Assembly (NCBI GenBank): GCA_013368315.1
Contig: JAACJM010000188.1
Span: 1-64,000, forward strand
Reading direction: 5' to 3'
DNA: 64,000 bases
Origin: Tetrapyrgos nigripes
Lineage: Eukaryota; Basidiomycota; Agaricomycetes; Agaricales; Campanellaceae
Part shown: positions 1-9,759 of the stretch, in pieces
Position numbering within the stretch: position 1 is the first letter of the stretch
Layout: each line of letters opens with the position of its first letter
Program-made: the position numbers and the translations under genes
The notes under the pieces: model-generated
What the model saw: only the letters and a program-made list of their open reading frames with translations
The model's database searches: none
What the model was told of the DNA's origin: nothing

Positions 1-218
1 TTTTGAGTCCAAAATAGGAAATCAAAATGCAATGGAGTCTACTTTCCTATTTTGGACTCAAGTTTTCTTTCAACCTCAACTCTAGTCAATACGGCCCCAG
101 ACACTACTTATATATGATCAGGTACATAAACACAAATGTAGTTATTATTCTGTAGGTAGAGGGGTATTGAGAACCAGTTAAATGAGTAGAACATGAATAT
201 ACACTCTATGCCAAAATC

Positions 219-905
219 TCAAAATGCGAAAATAGCCAGTATCAGATCCGGACGTGTTTTGATGGCTTGGAAACCATTACCATCGAATTCAGCGGGTTGA
301 ATAACCCTAGAATTGAGTCTGGAATGAATGGATTTGAGTGCGGGTTGAGGAGGAGTGGAGTGAAGAGAGGGGATGGCAGGGAACGGAATATGAAAGGATT
401 TGGGCAATTCGGGGGCTCTATGTAAACGATTTTATGAGTAGAATATGATTATAAAGAAATGGAGCGAACGCACCTCGCGTTCAGAAGTTATAGCCTAGTC
501 ATTAATCCCAAAATGCGTGAATTGGCCATATCGCATCCGGACGGCGTGCAGCGGCTTCGAAACCACAACCATCGTATTTGGGGGGTTGAATAACCCCGAA
601 TCGAGTCCGGGATGAACATGTTTGGACCAGGGGGCGAGGAGGAGTTGAGTTGTGAAGGGGGAGGAGGACAGGGTCCGCATATTGAATCGGACGGCATCCC
701 ACGGCTTCGAAAATATTGCCATCGTTTTCGGAGGGTTAAATAACCCTAGAAAACGGTCCGGGATGAAGGGTTTTGGGTGTGGGGGTCGAGGGGAAGTGAA
801 AGGGGTATGGGGGAAAGAGGTGGGATGGCGGCTAACGAAATTTGTATAGATTGGGGCAAGTCGGGTGTGCTAGGGGGTCGCTTTAATGAGTAAAATAAGA
901 CTAAA
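219..905 (+). repeat. Three tandem copies of a dispersed ~230-bp repeat
   Basis: Three related units lie head to tail (about 219-430, 456-680 and 681-905). Each has a stretch like CGGACGGCG..CGGCTTCGAAA, then a core of the form GGGTT-AATAACCC, then CGAGTCCGGGATGAA, then a G-rich tail with GGGGATGGCGG. Between units is a short motif reading GCGAACGCACCTCGCGTTC followed by AAAGTTATAGCC. The same unit recurs near 4010, 13300, 52200 (inverted), 57000 and 58715. It has no convincing coding potential; small open frames here are incidental. It may be a non-autonomous mobile element, but I see no clear ends or target duplication. Confidence 0.75.
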
Positions 906-949
906 AGGAAATCCAAGTGAACGCACCTCGCGTTCAAAAGTTATAGCCA

Positions 950-1640
950 GTTGATCCATGCTCAGATGAGCAGAGATAAATTGAGAAAGGATAGAAGAAA
1001 TTGGGTGAACACTCTGGACGTTCACACAGTATGTATATTCGGATGAGTACAAAGTACATGAACGATGTGGGCTCAAATGAGCAGAGACAAAATCGGAAAT
1101 GATAGTACGAATTGCGTGATCCAGCGTGAACGACAGAGTAGTTCACGCTGTATGCTGATACAGAATATGAGATAACATACATGGTGAACCTGAGTCATTC
1201 ACTATGTATGTCCGAGGATACATACAGCGTGAACTCACGCTGTATGCGATGCAGAATATAGTATAACTTAATTAACTCTCTTGACACTTTAAGTGTCCAG
1301 TACTGTCCTGGACGCTCAGAGTGTCGAGCTAGAACTCCACCTTGAATTTGTCAAGAGAAGTACTCAACACTCAAAGCGTCAAGAAAGTTGCTTCGAGCGT
1401 TGAGTAAATTACTTGACAAGTTGACACTCAAAGTATCAAGTAGAGTTGAGTAACTGGGCGTTCACGATTACAGAGGAGACTGGAAATGATAGTCAAACTT
1501 GCATGAACGCCCAGAGCGTTCACATAGTATGCATGCTAGGATGAGTAGAGATCAAAGTAGAAATGCATAACTTGCCTGGGCGTTCACTTAGTATGCATGT
1601 CAGGATGAGTAGAGATCAAAGTAGAAATGCATATATTTAC
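950..1640. repeat. Palindrome-rich intergenic DNA with a short duplication
   Basis: Short inverted motifs alternate here, for example GTTCACGCTGTATG against CATACAGCGTGAAC, and variants of GACACTTTAAGTGTC. A segment beginning AGTATGCATG and containing AGGATGAGTAGAGATCAAAG occurs at about 1523 and again at about 1589, a direct duplication with a period near 66 bp. No gene is visible. Between 1640 and 2280 I see one minus-strand open frame (1686-1958, 90 residues) of unknown status and nothing else. Confidence 0.55.
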
Positions 1641-2285
1641 CTTCTCACCAAAAAGTACAAACTTTATTAGCAGTTTCTCTACTTTTCATCCTACTGATAT
1701 GCTGCAGGCAGAATGGTCCCATCCAGCTGCTGAAAAAAAAAGGAGTGATCCGGGTCTGGAATTCGGATCGCTTGCACTTCTCACTGGATATTGTAAGAAG
1801 AATGAGTCCCTTAAAAGGGCCTCGTAAAGCAGTCTGAGTCTTTGCCTAGGAACACTCACTTCAATGACGTCGAGATCCTGATACGAATCCGAATCTCTTA
1901 CCATAGTCTCGATGAAAGGGGTGTGGGCCAATGCTGCGCATGGCGAGTTCGAGGCCACAGGTTTTCCCTCAAACTAGTCATTAATTGTATTCTCATTTCC
2001 TGTACAGACATATAGAACAACTCCAGGTTTTATATTTTATTTGCAAAGTATTCTAGAGTATTATAATTATTGCTACCTTGGAATTCTGGAGATAACCTGA
2101 GGAGATTTCAGTTGAGATTTTGACGCTGAGAAGAGCTAGAGCAGCCAAGTGCTGCCTTTAGGGAAAGATTGTTAGGAGGCATGATGAAAGACGACAGAGA
2201 GATGTTTTGTACTCTCATTTATTCTGCGTGAATGACCAATTGTTCACGCGTTTTATGCTCATTGGGTGAAAGAGCACATAAGATG

Positions 2286-3190
2286 TCTGGTGCACAGACC
2301 AAGTCAGAACGCCTAGAGCGTTTGCTTGGTCCGTGCACATCTGTACGCTCAAAGCGTCCATGAACGCTTTGGGCGTACAGATGCGGTGTGGGTGTTTCCT
2401 GTGCACGGACCAACCCAGAACACCCAAAGCGTTTGGTTGGTCCATGCACATCTGTACGCTCAAAGCGTTCACTGACGCTTTGGGCGTTCAGATGTCCTGT
2501 GGTTTCCTGTGCACGGACCAAGTCAGAACGCCCAAAGCGTTTGCTTGGTCTGTGCACATCTGTACGCCCAAAGCGTCCATGAACACTTTGGGCATACAGA
2601 TGCGGTGTGGGTGTTTCCTGTGCACAGACCAACCCAGAACGCCCAAAGCGTTTGGTTGGTCCGTGCACATCTGTACGCTCAAAGCGTCCATGAACGCTTT
2701 GGGCGTACAGATGCGGTGTGGGTGTTTCCTGTGCACGGACCAACCCAGAACGCCCAAAGCGTTTGGTTGGTCCGTGCACATCTGTACGCTCAAAGCGTTC
2801 ACCGACGCTTTGGGCGTTCAGATGTCCTGTGGTCCGTGCACATCTGTACGCCCAAAACATCCGTGAACGCTTTGGGCGTACAAATGTGGTGTGGATGTTT
2901 CCTGTGCACAGACCAACTCAGAACGCCAAAGCGTTTGGTTGGTCCTTGCACATCTGTACGCCCAAAGCATTAGTGAACGCTTTTGGCGTTCAGATGTCCT
3001 GTGCACGGACCGTTTGCTTGGTCCGCACATCTGGACGCTCAAAGTGTCCGTGAATGCTTTGGGCGTCCAGGTGCTGCAGTCCACGGACCAAGTAAGACGC
3101 CCAAAGCGTTCGTGTGGTCCGTGCACATCTGGATGCCCAAAAGCGTTTGGGTGGTCTGTGCACATCCAGACGCTTTGAGCGTTCGGATAT
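2286..3190. repeat. Tandem array of ~110-bp units with nested palindromes
   Basis: The unit contains GCACGGACCAA..TTGGTCCGTGC (one inverted pair) and ACGCTCAAAGCGT..ACGCTTTGGGCGT (a second), joined by a GATGCGGTGTGGGTGTTTCC spacer. About eight imperfect units are visible and they become more diverged towards 3190. Reading frames of 100-213 residues are open on both strands only because the unit lacks stop codons; they contain no recognisable domain and are not annotated as genes. Confidence 0.85.
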
Positions 3191-3289
3191 CAGTGCCTTA
3201 TTTTACAAAGTAGAATTAGTTGTATTTACAAGACATAGTAGTAATACATGTATACACAAATTTATAGATACTTTGAGGGGAGTGTCAAG

Positions 3290-4010
3290 TTCATGACACT
3301 TTGAGTGTCAGAACTCCACTCTGAGACTGTGCCGACTTGGTCGTCGGTACGAGTTCCATGTACTAATGTGAGATGGTGCATGCTCTTACACACACGACGT
3401 GATATTGTGGCATAGGTATATTTACAGGTCGACCGTACTCCAGGCAGCCTCCACATACAATTCATGCCGACTTGGTTGGTACACGTTGTATGTAGGAGCA
3501 CATTGGAGAATATATTCACAACCGGGCTGATGACTAAGTCGTCACAAATTATATGTAGATACAATTTGTTTTAGAACCCTAGATACAGCATGAACGACTA
3601 AGTCATTCACGCTGGATGCTAGATGCATGCTAGTAAGATCAAGTACTTTACTCGACGCTTTGAGCTTCAAGAAAAGTACTTGCCGACTACTAGCTACAAC
3701 CAGCAACGACTTGGATGTCGTGCTGGAATACAGACTGTAAGTTTAGAAATAGACAGAGAGTGAAAGAGAGTGAAAAAAGAAATGGGGATATTCAGGTTGT
3801 GTGTCTAAATACAGCGATGACCTGAGCGTCATAATTATCAATGTGAACAGACACAGACTTGACGAACGACGGTATTCTGTAGATACAGCCAGCAACGACT
3901 TGCGCGTCGTGCTGGAATGAAGGCTTCAAGTTATAAATTTATTGTACTTACTTACATCAATAGTAATTTATAGCAGATATAGTGTGAACGACGACGAAGT
4001 CGTTCACGCT
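3290..4010. repeat. Non-coding region with paired short hairpins
   Basis: No gene is recognised. Repeated motifs include GCCGACTTGG with partial complements (near 3330 and 3463) and two copies of a hairpin of the form CAGCAACGACTTG..GTCGTGCTGGAAT (about 3698 and 3888). Motifs of the type GAACGACTAAGTCGTTC occur near 3590 and 3985. This is the same short-palindrome style as the tandem arrays in the window, but not arranged in tandem. Confidence 0.45.
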
Positions 4011-4400
4011 GGATGCAGTCCGACGGTCTAAAAACCCATCCCATCGTGTTCGGAGGGTTAAATAACCCTGGAATCGAATCCTTGGTGACGTATTTTGGAC
4101 CAGGGGGTGAGGAGTTGTGAAGTTAGTGGGGAGGAGGAGGAGAGGATGGTGATATCGCGAGAACGCGAAATCGGAGGGTATTAACGAGGGTGGGGATGGA
4201 GTTTGAGGGTCTAAAAACGTTAGAATAAGCAGAGAAAAGAAAGAAAATGAGGAGAAAATGCGTACCCGTGGTGGAAGTTGTGCAAAAGGGATAATGACGA
4301 TGTGGCAGGCGGCACAGGCCCAGGGAGTGTTGTAATCGTATTCGGAGGGTTGAATAACCCTAGAAACGACTCCAGAAGCATAGAAATAGATGGAGAACAT
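4010..4400 (+). repeat. Two diverged copies of the AATAACCC dispersed repeat
   Basis: The core GGAGGGTTAAATAACCC at about 4050 and GGAGGGTTGAATAACCC at about 4343 match the family described at 219-905, including the flanking TCGAATCC and G-rich tail. The second copy is truncated. Open frames crossing it are not supported as genes. Confidence 0.65.
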
Positions 4401-4954
4401 AGTAGGATGTGAAAGTAGGCAAAAAAGCCCCAAAAATGCGAATAAAAACCTCCTGAAGCACACTGAAATTTGCTAGGACACCTCCAGGGACGGAGAGATC
4501 GCCTAGAGCTAGAGAAGTGGCCTCAGGAGGGTGATCGCGTTCGGAGACTTGGACGCGTAAGTTGAAGAGTTAATGACAACTTCAAGCGGTCACATGAGTA
4601 GGCGCGTGAATGATCTTAATAGTATTATTAATACTTCCAAGTCGAAATATTACTACTGTAGTGAGCACACTCGGTATAGTACTATGGGGTATTCTATATA
4701 TTGTTTGTTGTTTTCTTCATGGGATTCAGCGCGTTCGACTACTATGAAGTTTCCTTGGAATTTCAGATGAGTACATTGTTTTGTCAATATCTTCTTCAAC
4801 TCTAATTCGTTTTCGATGGTTAGTAGTGCGTTATGAAGCGCCAGTAAAGGGGTTTCTGAATATATACCAATGGTTCTAAAAGTCAAGCAAGGTGCATTTA
4901 GTAAGGCAAGATGCATATACTGCATGTTCAATATCACTTCTCTGACTTGAAGTT

Positions 4955-5405
4955 GGGTGTCAGACCCGAGAATCTAGTTCTGACGCTTTGAGCGTCAGAC
5001 TCTCGCATCTGGTTCTGACGCTCAAAGCGTCAGTCTCTGACTTGGGTGTCAGACCCGAGAATCTGGTTCTGACGCTCAAAGCGTCAGTCTCTGACTCGAG
5101 TGTCAGACACGAGAATCTGGTCCTGACGCGGACACTTTGAGCGTCAGACTCTCGCATCTGGTTCTGACGCTCAAAGCGTCAGTCTCTGACTTGAGTGTCA
5201 GACCGAAGAATCTGGTTCTGACGCTCAAGTCGTCAGTCTCTGACTCGAGTGTCAGACCCGAGAATCTGGTCCTGACGCGGACACTTTGAGCGTCAGACTC
5301 TCGCATCTGGTTCTGACGCTCAAAGCGTCAGTCTCTGACTTGAGTGTCAGACCCAAGAATCTGGTTCTGACGCTCAAGTCGTCAGTCTCCGACTTGAGCG
5401 TCAGG
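4955..5405. repeat. Tandem array of 54-bp and longer units with GACGCTCAAAGCGTC cores
   Basis: The basic unit is CTGGTTCTGACGCTCAAAG plus CGTCAGTCTCTGACTTGGG plus TGTCAGACCCGAGAAT, about 54 bp. A variant inserts GCGGACACTTTGAGCGTC. Each unit carries two perfect short hairpins, around CAAAG and around CTGAC..GTCAG. The block 5103-5306 is nearly a copy of the block before it, which suggests higher-order duplication. No coding function is inferred. Confidence 0.85.
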
Positions 5406-5620
5406 AGTTACCTTTTCTTTTTTGCCTAAATTTCTTTCAAGTTGTACATTTATTGGTAACTACAAAAATATTTGGACGCTTTAAGCGTCGCATTCTGAAT
5501 GTGACGACTAAAGTGTTGCATCATGTATTTACATACATGACTTATTTGTTATGTACCTTGTTCTTCTACCACCACCACCAAGACTACCTACAACATCCCT
5601 CTTCCTCCTGCACCTCCCAC

Positions 5621-5745
5621 CACATGTAACTAGGTGTTACATGTGATGTACATTGAATTGGCTTCAATGTACAGGTGTAGCAGCTACAATTATAACAAGT
5701 CCCACTATGGCCATTGTGAGGCGGGCAATAACCCTTAGGGTCAGT
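5621..5745. repeat. Two perfect hairpins and a duplicated 53-bp segment
   Basis: CACATGTAAC at 5621-5630 pairs perfectly with 5636-5645, and TGTACATTGAA at 5647-5657 pairs perfectly with 5663-5673. The segment from about 5688 to 5740 is nearly identical to 40436-40488. On the minus strand that segment reads as a short hydrophobic peptide similar to a transmembrane segment of the seven-transmembrane family nearby, so it may be an exon fragment. Confidence 0.65.
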
Positions 5746-5839
5746 GGTAATTTCTAGTGTCCCCAACTTGACGCTTACCAAGAATCTTGATTAATTATAG
5801 ATCCCTTTATTTCCCAGACCTATAGTGTTTGGACTTTAT

Positions 5840-7051
5840 ACGCTGGCAAAGTAAGTGATTCATTACTGAATAATCTTCAACTCGTCCAAAATACTCATAG
5901 CTCATCCGTGGCTTCCTAGTGCTATCGCAGACTTCGTTCTGGTACGCATATACGTTTACTAATACTGGTTCAAATTTTCCAGAGCCTTCCCTCATCGAGT
6001 ATCATTAATATTCCTCATCCGTCCGTTTGAAACCACTTAGATCCACAGATATTACAAAATCCGGGAGTCGAAGAAACGAATCATCGCCTTTCCGGTAATT
6101 ATTTCCGTGATCAACAACGGTTAGTAATTACTCTCTGTACATGTATCGCTTCCTGGTACTCATTCTGACCGTCGGTTACAACCATGTAATTGTGCTCTTA
6201 AAATCAAGGTGTCGCAATCGCCAGAACAATCACCATGATCATCCGAGCAAGAAGATTTGCAACCCAAGATCTAAACATAGCACAAGTCGAGGATGTTCTT
6301 TTTGAAATCATTCTTGGCTGTCAACCTTTCGACAAATCTAGTCATTCCATTGATGATTGGTATGTCCGTATCCGTAATATCCACTAGTACTACTTATCTG
6401 ACTGCAGTCGAATTCTCGCCGCTAACTATCTTGTTTATCTTTCTCTTTTTCTTTGCTTTTATAAGCCGGACGAATCTGGTGGATTGAACATCAAGTCTCG
6501 AAATTCATAATGGGAGGCGCAAGCTCAATATGATCAGGCGGACTTACGCAATATGGTATAGTATGTAGGGATTCAGGGTGACGTTTGATCAAATGAATCT
6601 GAATCTGAACATCGACCCATACTGTGCATTGATGCATTCCTAGCCTCGAATCCAGAATAATGTATCCATTAGCTCTTCTACCCGCCTTGGCGATATATCT
6701 AAACACAAATCTTTCGTTCAATCTACTGGTTGGTGATCTCGTTCCGGTGCTTGTTCAAGTGGTGGTAAGTACTCGCTATTCAATTGCTATTATAATAGGT
6801 TTCAATTTTTTCTCGATTGCGCTGGGGTTTATACTCGAGTCCTCCGGGTCCTCCTTTTACCTACTGATGATTTATTAATTTTTTTGTAGGGTATCGCACC
6901 AACCTTCATCATTGTACGAGTTGCTCTAGGAATCAGTATCGAAAATGTTCAAGATACGATAACTAGGGACAAGGACAAGGAAGCCAATGGTGAAGAGCAG
7001 ATGCTGATGACGATTTTTAAAGATAATGCAAGTACGGGAGCATCTGTGTAA
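5840..7051 (+). CDS. Seven-transmembrane membrane protein, paralog A (exons only partly resolved)
   Basis: Several plus-strand exons match, in order, those of the minus-strand gene at 7730-9086. They are a segment reading IADFVLVRIYVY (about 5923), one reading RYYKIRESKKRIIAFPVII (about 6032-6118), FLAVNLSTNLVIPLMI (about 6305), AGRIWWIEHQ (about 6465), LESRIMYPLALL (about 6643-6773) and a last exon GIAPTFIIVRVALG (about 6890-7051) after a TTTTTTGTAG acceptor. Hydrophobic segments separated by short loops, ending in the IIVR motif, are typical of an Agaricomycete family of integral membrane proteins of unknown function. I could not build one continuous frame and found no start, so this may be a pseudogene. 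The 3' end converges on paralog B. Confidence 0.5.
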
Positions 7052-7182
7052 TTTTATGTTCATTATTTAGGAGGAGGAGGAGGAGTGTATTACCCGGGCT
7101 AGGACCAAGAACTGATAAGGTAGTGGACGAAAATTCAGTGTTAATTCTGTTCATAATGAGTCAAATCATGGTCATAATCATT

Positions 7183-8494
7183 GGTGTTTGTGGCCCCGTA
7201 TGTTCTACTTCCCAGTTTTTTTTCTCAAATTTGAAGTGGAGTCGGAGCAAAGCAATAGCAGGTGCTCCCGGCAGTGCCAGACACTAGGGGATCACTTACA
7301 TGTAGGCGACTTGAGCTTCGAGGGAGATGTGTTCATTTGGCGATGACAAGGCGGGTGGGAAAAGGAGTGGCCAAGAGTACCGAGAAGAAAGGGAATGGGA
7401 AGATCTTGAAAGAGAAGGAGAATCTACCTGTACCACAGTAGTTGGTGCGCACGGGAGGGACAGGGAGGGGATAGTTTTATCACTGATTTACATACATATC
7501 TTTGGGGTGAAGGAGGGTGAAGGGTCTGGTGAATGCATTGATATACCGGAATATATGTTATTTATCATTTGATACATAAAGAAGGTTACAAAGATGCAAG
7601 AAGTGCTGAGACAACGATTCTGAACGCAGCCCGCGGCTTCCTAGAAGACTAACGCGACCTACATATGAGACCTCAACATCTCCGCGTAGCCTCGAATCAT
7701 GTCTTCTCAACGAGGATCGAGGAGTAACCCTAAGAGGCTGTAGGCGATGGTTCAAGGTCAATTGTACTGCTACTACTGGCTGGAAAGGTGGCGGCACGAA
7801 AAGTTTCAATCGTATGTTCGACATTTTCGACGCTGACTCCTAGTCCAGTGCGTACTATAATCAGCGTCGGAGCAATTCCCTAGGCAAAAATACATGTAAA
7901 TTTTGGAATCCATGACATGGTAAATACTTACAGCAAATTGATTGAGGACATACTGCATTACCTTTGAGACAAGGTTCATTTCATTTAATTTTGTGGAAGT
8001 TATAGAGGATGGGATCGCAACAGTAATGTCAGGAATCTTCAAGAGCATCAACACTCCGCAGCATAAATGAGTAATGCCAGTGGGTATATCAAGCCTGACT
8101 CGAGACTACGGAAGTAGGAGGACCAAAAGAATAGAGGACGTGAACCAGTAATCTACAGAATTTCGACTAACGAACACGTACATTATTGCAATGGCCGTCT
8201 TGCATACTGTATTAATGGTGGATTTTCCCAGACCAACCATGGCTTGACGACTGATATAGAAAATGCGACCAGCTGCACACAGAACCGACATCTAATCAAT
8301 AATTTTGTAGCGACAGATAGAGAAAGTGTGGACCTATCATAGTCGTCAAGATTATATTTGTAAGGACGGTCCAAAGGATATACACTAGGAACAATTCTGA
8401 ACCTGTCTCTCCCAAAAGAAAATCCCATATTGCAGAGAGATCCTTGAGGTAGCGTACAAAGTTCACAATAGCTAGCACTGTGAAGTAATATAGG
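7183..8494 (+). repeat. Left arm of a 1.3-kb inverted duplication
   Basis: This segment reappears reverse-complemented at 48030-49342, with about 97-98% identity by eye and nearly equal length. Homology begins inside an intron of the membrane-protein gene (at the sequence complementary to CCTATATTACTTCACAG) and ends in intergenic DNA at GGTGTTTGTGGCCCCGTA. The arm therefore contains the last exons of that gene plus about 540 bp of flank. Confidence 0.9.
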
Positions 8495-9086
8495 TGAACA
8501 GTGAATAAAAACGAGCTGAGAAGGATTACGCACCGTCATTCGCAAGACATATGACGGCCGGGACCAGTATGACCTTGATGCTCCTGTTCCAAATCTGATA
8601 GCATCGCCATATCTGCATTTTGTACTCGTCAACCTGAATTTAGCTGAAGGGATTATTAATTTCGTACAAGCACTACATCCGTGATAACCATGTGGCAGAA
8701 AGTCATCAAGATACGGTTGGACAACGTCATGGAACGAAGTGAGCTCACTTTCCAATAAAGAACAAGGCCAGCCGCGAAAAAGCAAATTTGCGTGAGCTGA
8801 TGAAATGACATTATTGTGGTCGCATTTAAGTTTCAAGAAGCATTGCGCAAATACTTACTCGTATGACTTCGAAGCAGACGGGAGGTTCACCGACCCAAGT
8901 GCGTTAAATCCGATGTCTATGGTGTTTATTACGAGACTGGCAGTCGCCAGAATAAACAGAGTGGTCATCACAACGCATTGTAGACGAGACCAATGTTTTT
9001 TGCGGCTGAAGAGTAGGACAAGGGATATCCCGAAAAGGACAGTATAGATACCTTGGAGTGAACCACATGTCAGATCGGCGGAATCG
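7730..9086 (-). CDS. Seven-transmembrane membrane protein, paralog B
   Basis: Minus-strand exons encode a series of hydrophobic segments: LQGIYTVLFGISLVLLFSR and VVMTTLFILATASLVINTI (about 9086-8860), a segment near 8796-8750, QIWRCYQIWNRSIKVILVPA (about 8620-8550), NFVRYLKDLSAIWDF..TVLTNIILTTMI (8477-8335), AGRIFYISRQAMVGLG (about 8275-8180), LESGLIYPLALLIYAAGVLM (about 8100-7932) and GIAPTLIIVRTGLGVSVENVE (about 7880) before a stop at 7730. This is a multi-pass membrane protein of an Agaricomycete-expanded family without known function. The first exon is uncertain: sequence 5' of 9086 overlaps the end of the secreted-protein model. The 3' half lies in the inverted duplication. Intactness is not proven. 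Confidence 0.6.
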
Positions 9087-9140
9087 CTAGAAGAACAGAC
9101 CTACCGTAAAGTAAGAATTCAATCTGATGGTATTAAGTAG

Positions 9141-9750
9141 CTAAGTATGAAAGAAAGGATCGGATGAGTAACTACATACTGCAATGGTGATTGTTGGTGT
9201 TCCAATGGTCCATGGCGTAATCAATGCTGAGCACTAAAGGTTCGCATTAATGAATGTTAATTGACGACTCGAGGGGAGAATGATGCCTACACAAACGGAA
9301 ATGGAGTCGTCTCCGCAAGTCTCATTGGCTGGATTGCTTTTACAAATGTGCCTGCATAATTCCACGATAAGTTTTTGCAACATGAATCATGAGAAATATC
9401 CAAAATTAGCGCTCAAGGACTCACCGTACACCGGTGCGCATGTTAGTGTACCCATCGAAGGTAATAGGAGCAGGACTGCAAGCAAATATTCCATGTTGGT
9501 GGTTGCAAGGATTCTGGTCTGAGGTTAGACCATCAATGATATTGCAGGTACCATCATAGACATTCCCTGTCGAATAATATTGTAAGCAAGTGAAGAGAAA
9601 GAGCTTGATTCTGGTGGATTATTTACATCGATTGACTCCTCCATCTTGCGGAATGACGTTGCCAATGCCGTAAGTAGAGCCGGGACAGATAGACAGGGCT
9701 AGACGGGCAAGGGAGAGGCATACGAGCAGTCTGGGCTTTGGGGTCGACAT
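9141..9750 (-). CDS. Small cysteine-rich secreted protein
   Basis: A four-exon model (9750-9627, 9566-9425, 9351-9291, 9233-9141) sums to 420 nt, 139 residues. The N-terminus has a basic stretch (MSTPKPR) and a hydrophobic run LLVCLSLARLALSI like a signal peptide. It is followed by a cysteine-rich body with YDGTCNIIDG, NPCNHQHGIFACSPAPI, GYTN and ESCG-like ETCGDDSISVC. The ACSPxPITFxGYTN and SISVC motifs recur, to my recollection, in small secreted Agaricomycete proteins of unknown role. The last exon is the weakest part, since relatives usually end just after the SISVCC motif. The partner gene downstream on the same strand is the seven-transmembrane protein. Export is inferred only from the leader. 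Confidence 0.55.
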
Positions 9751-9759
9751 TGTGAACGC

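Noticed and set aside
2219..2866. Long open frames (177 and 213 residues) as genes
   Set aside because: They translate the tandem array itself, exist on both strands, have no domain and merely reflect a unit lacking stop codons.
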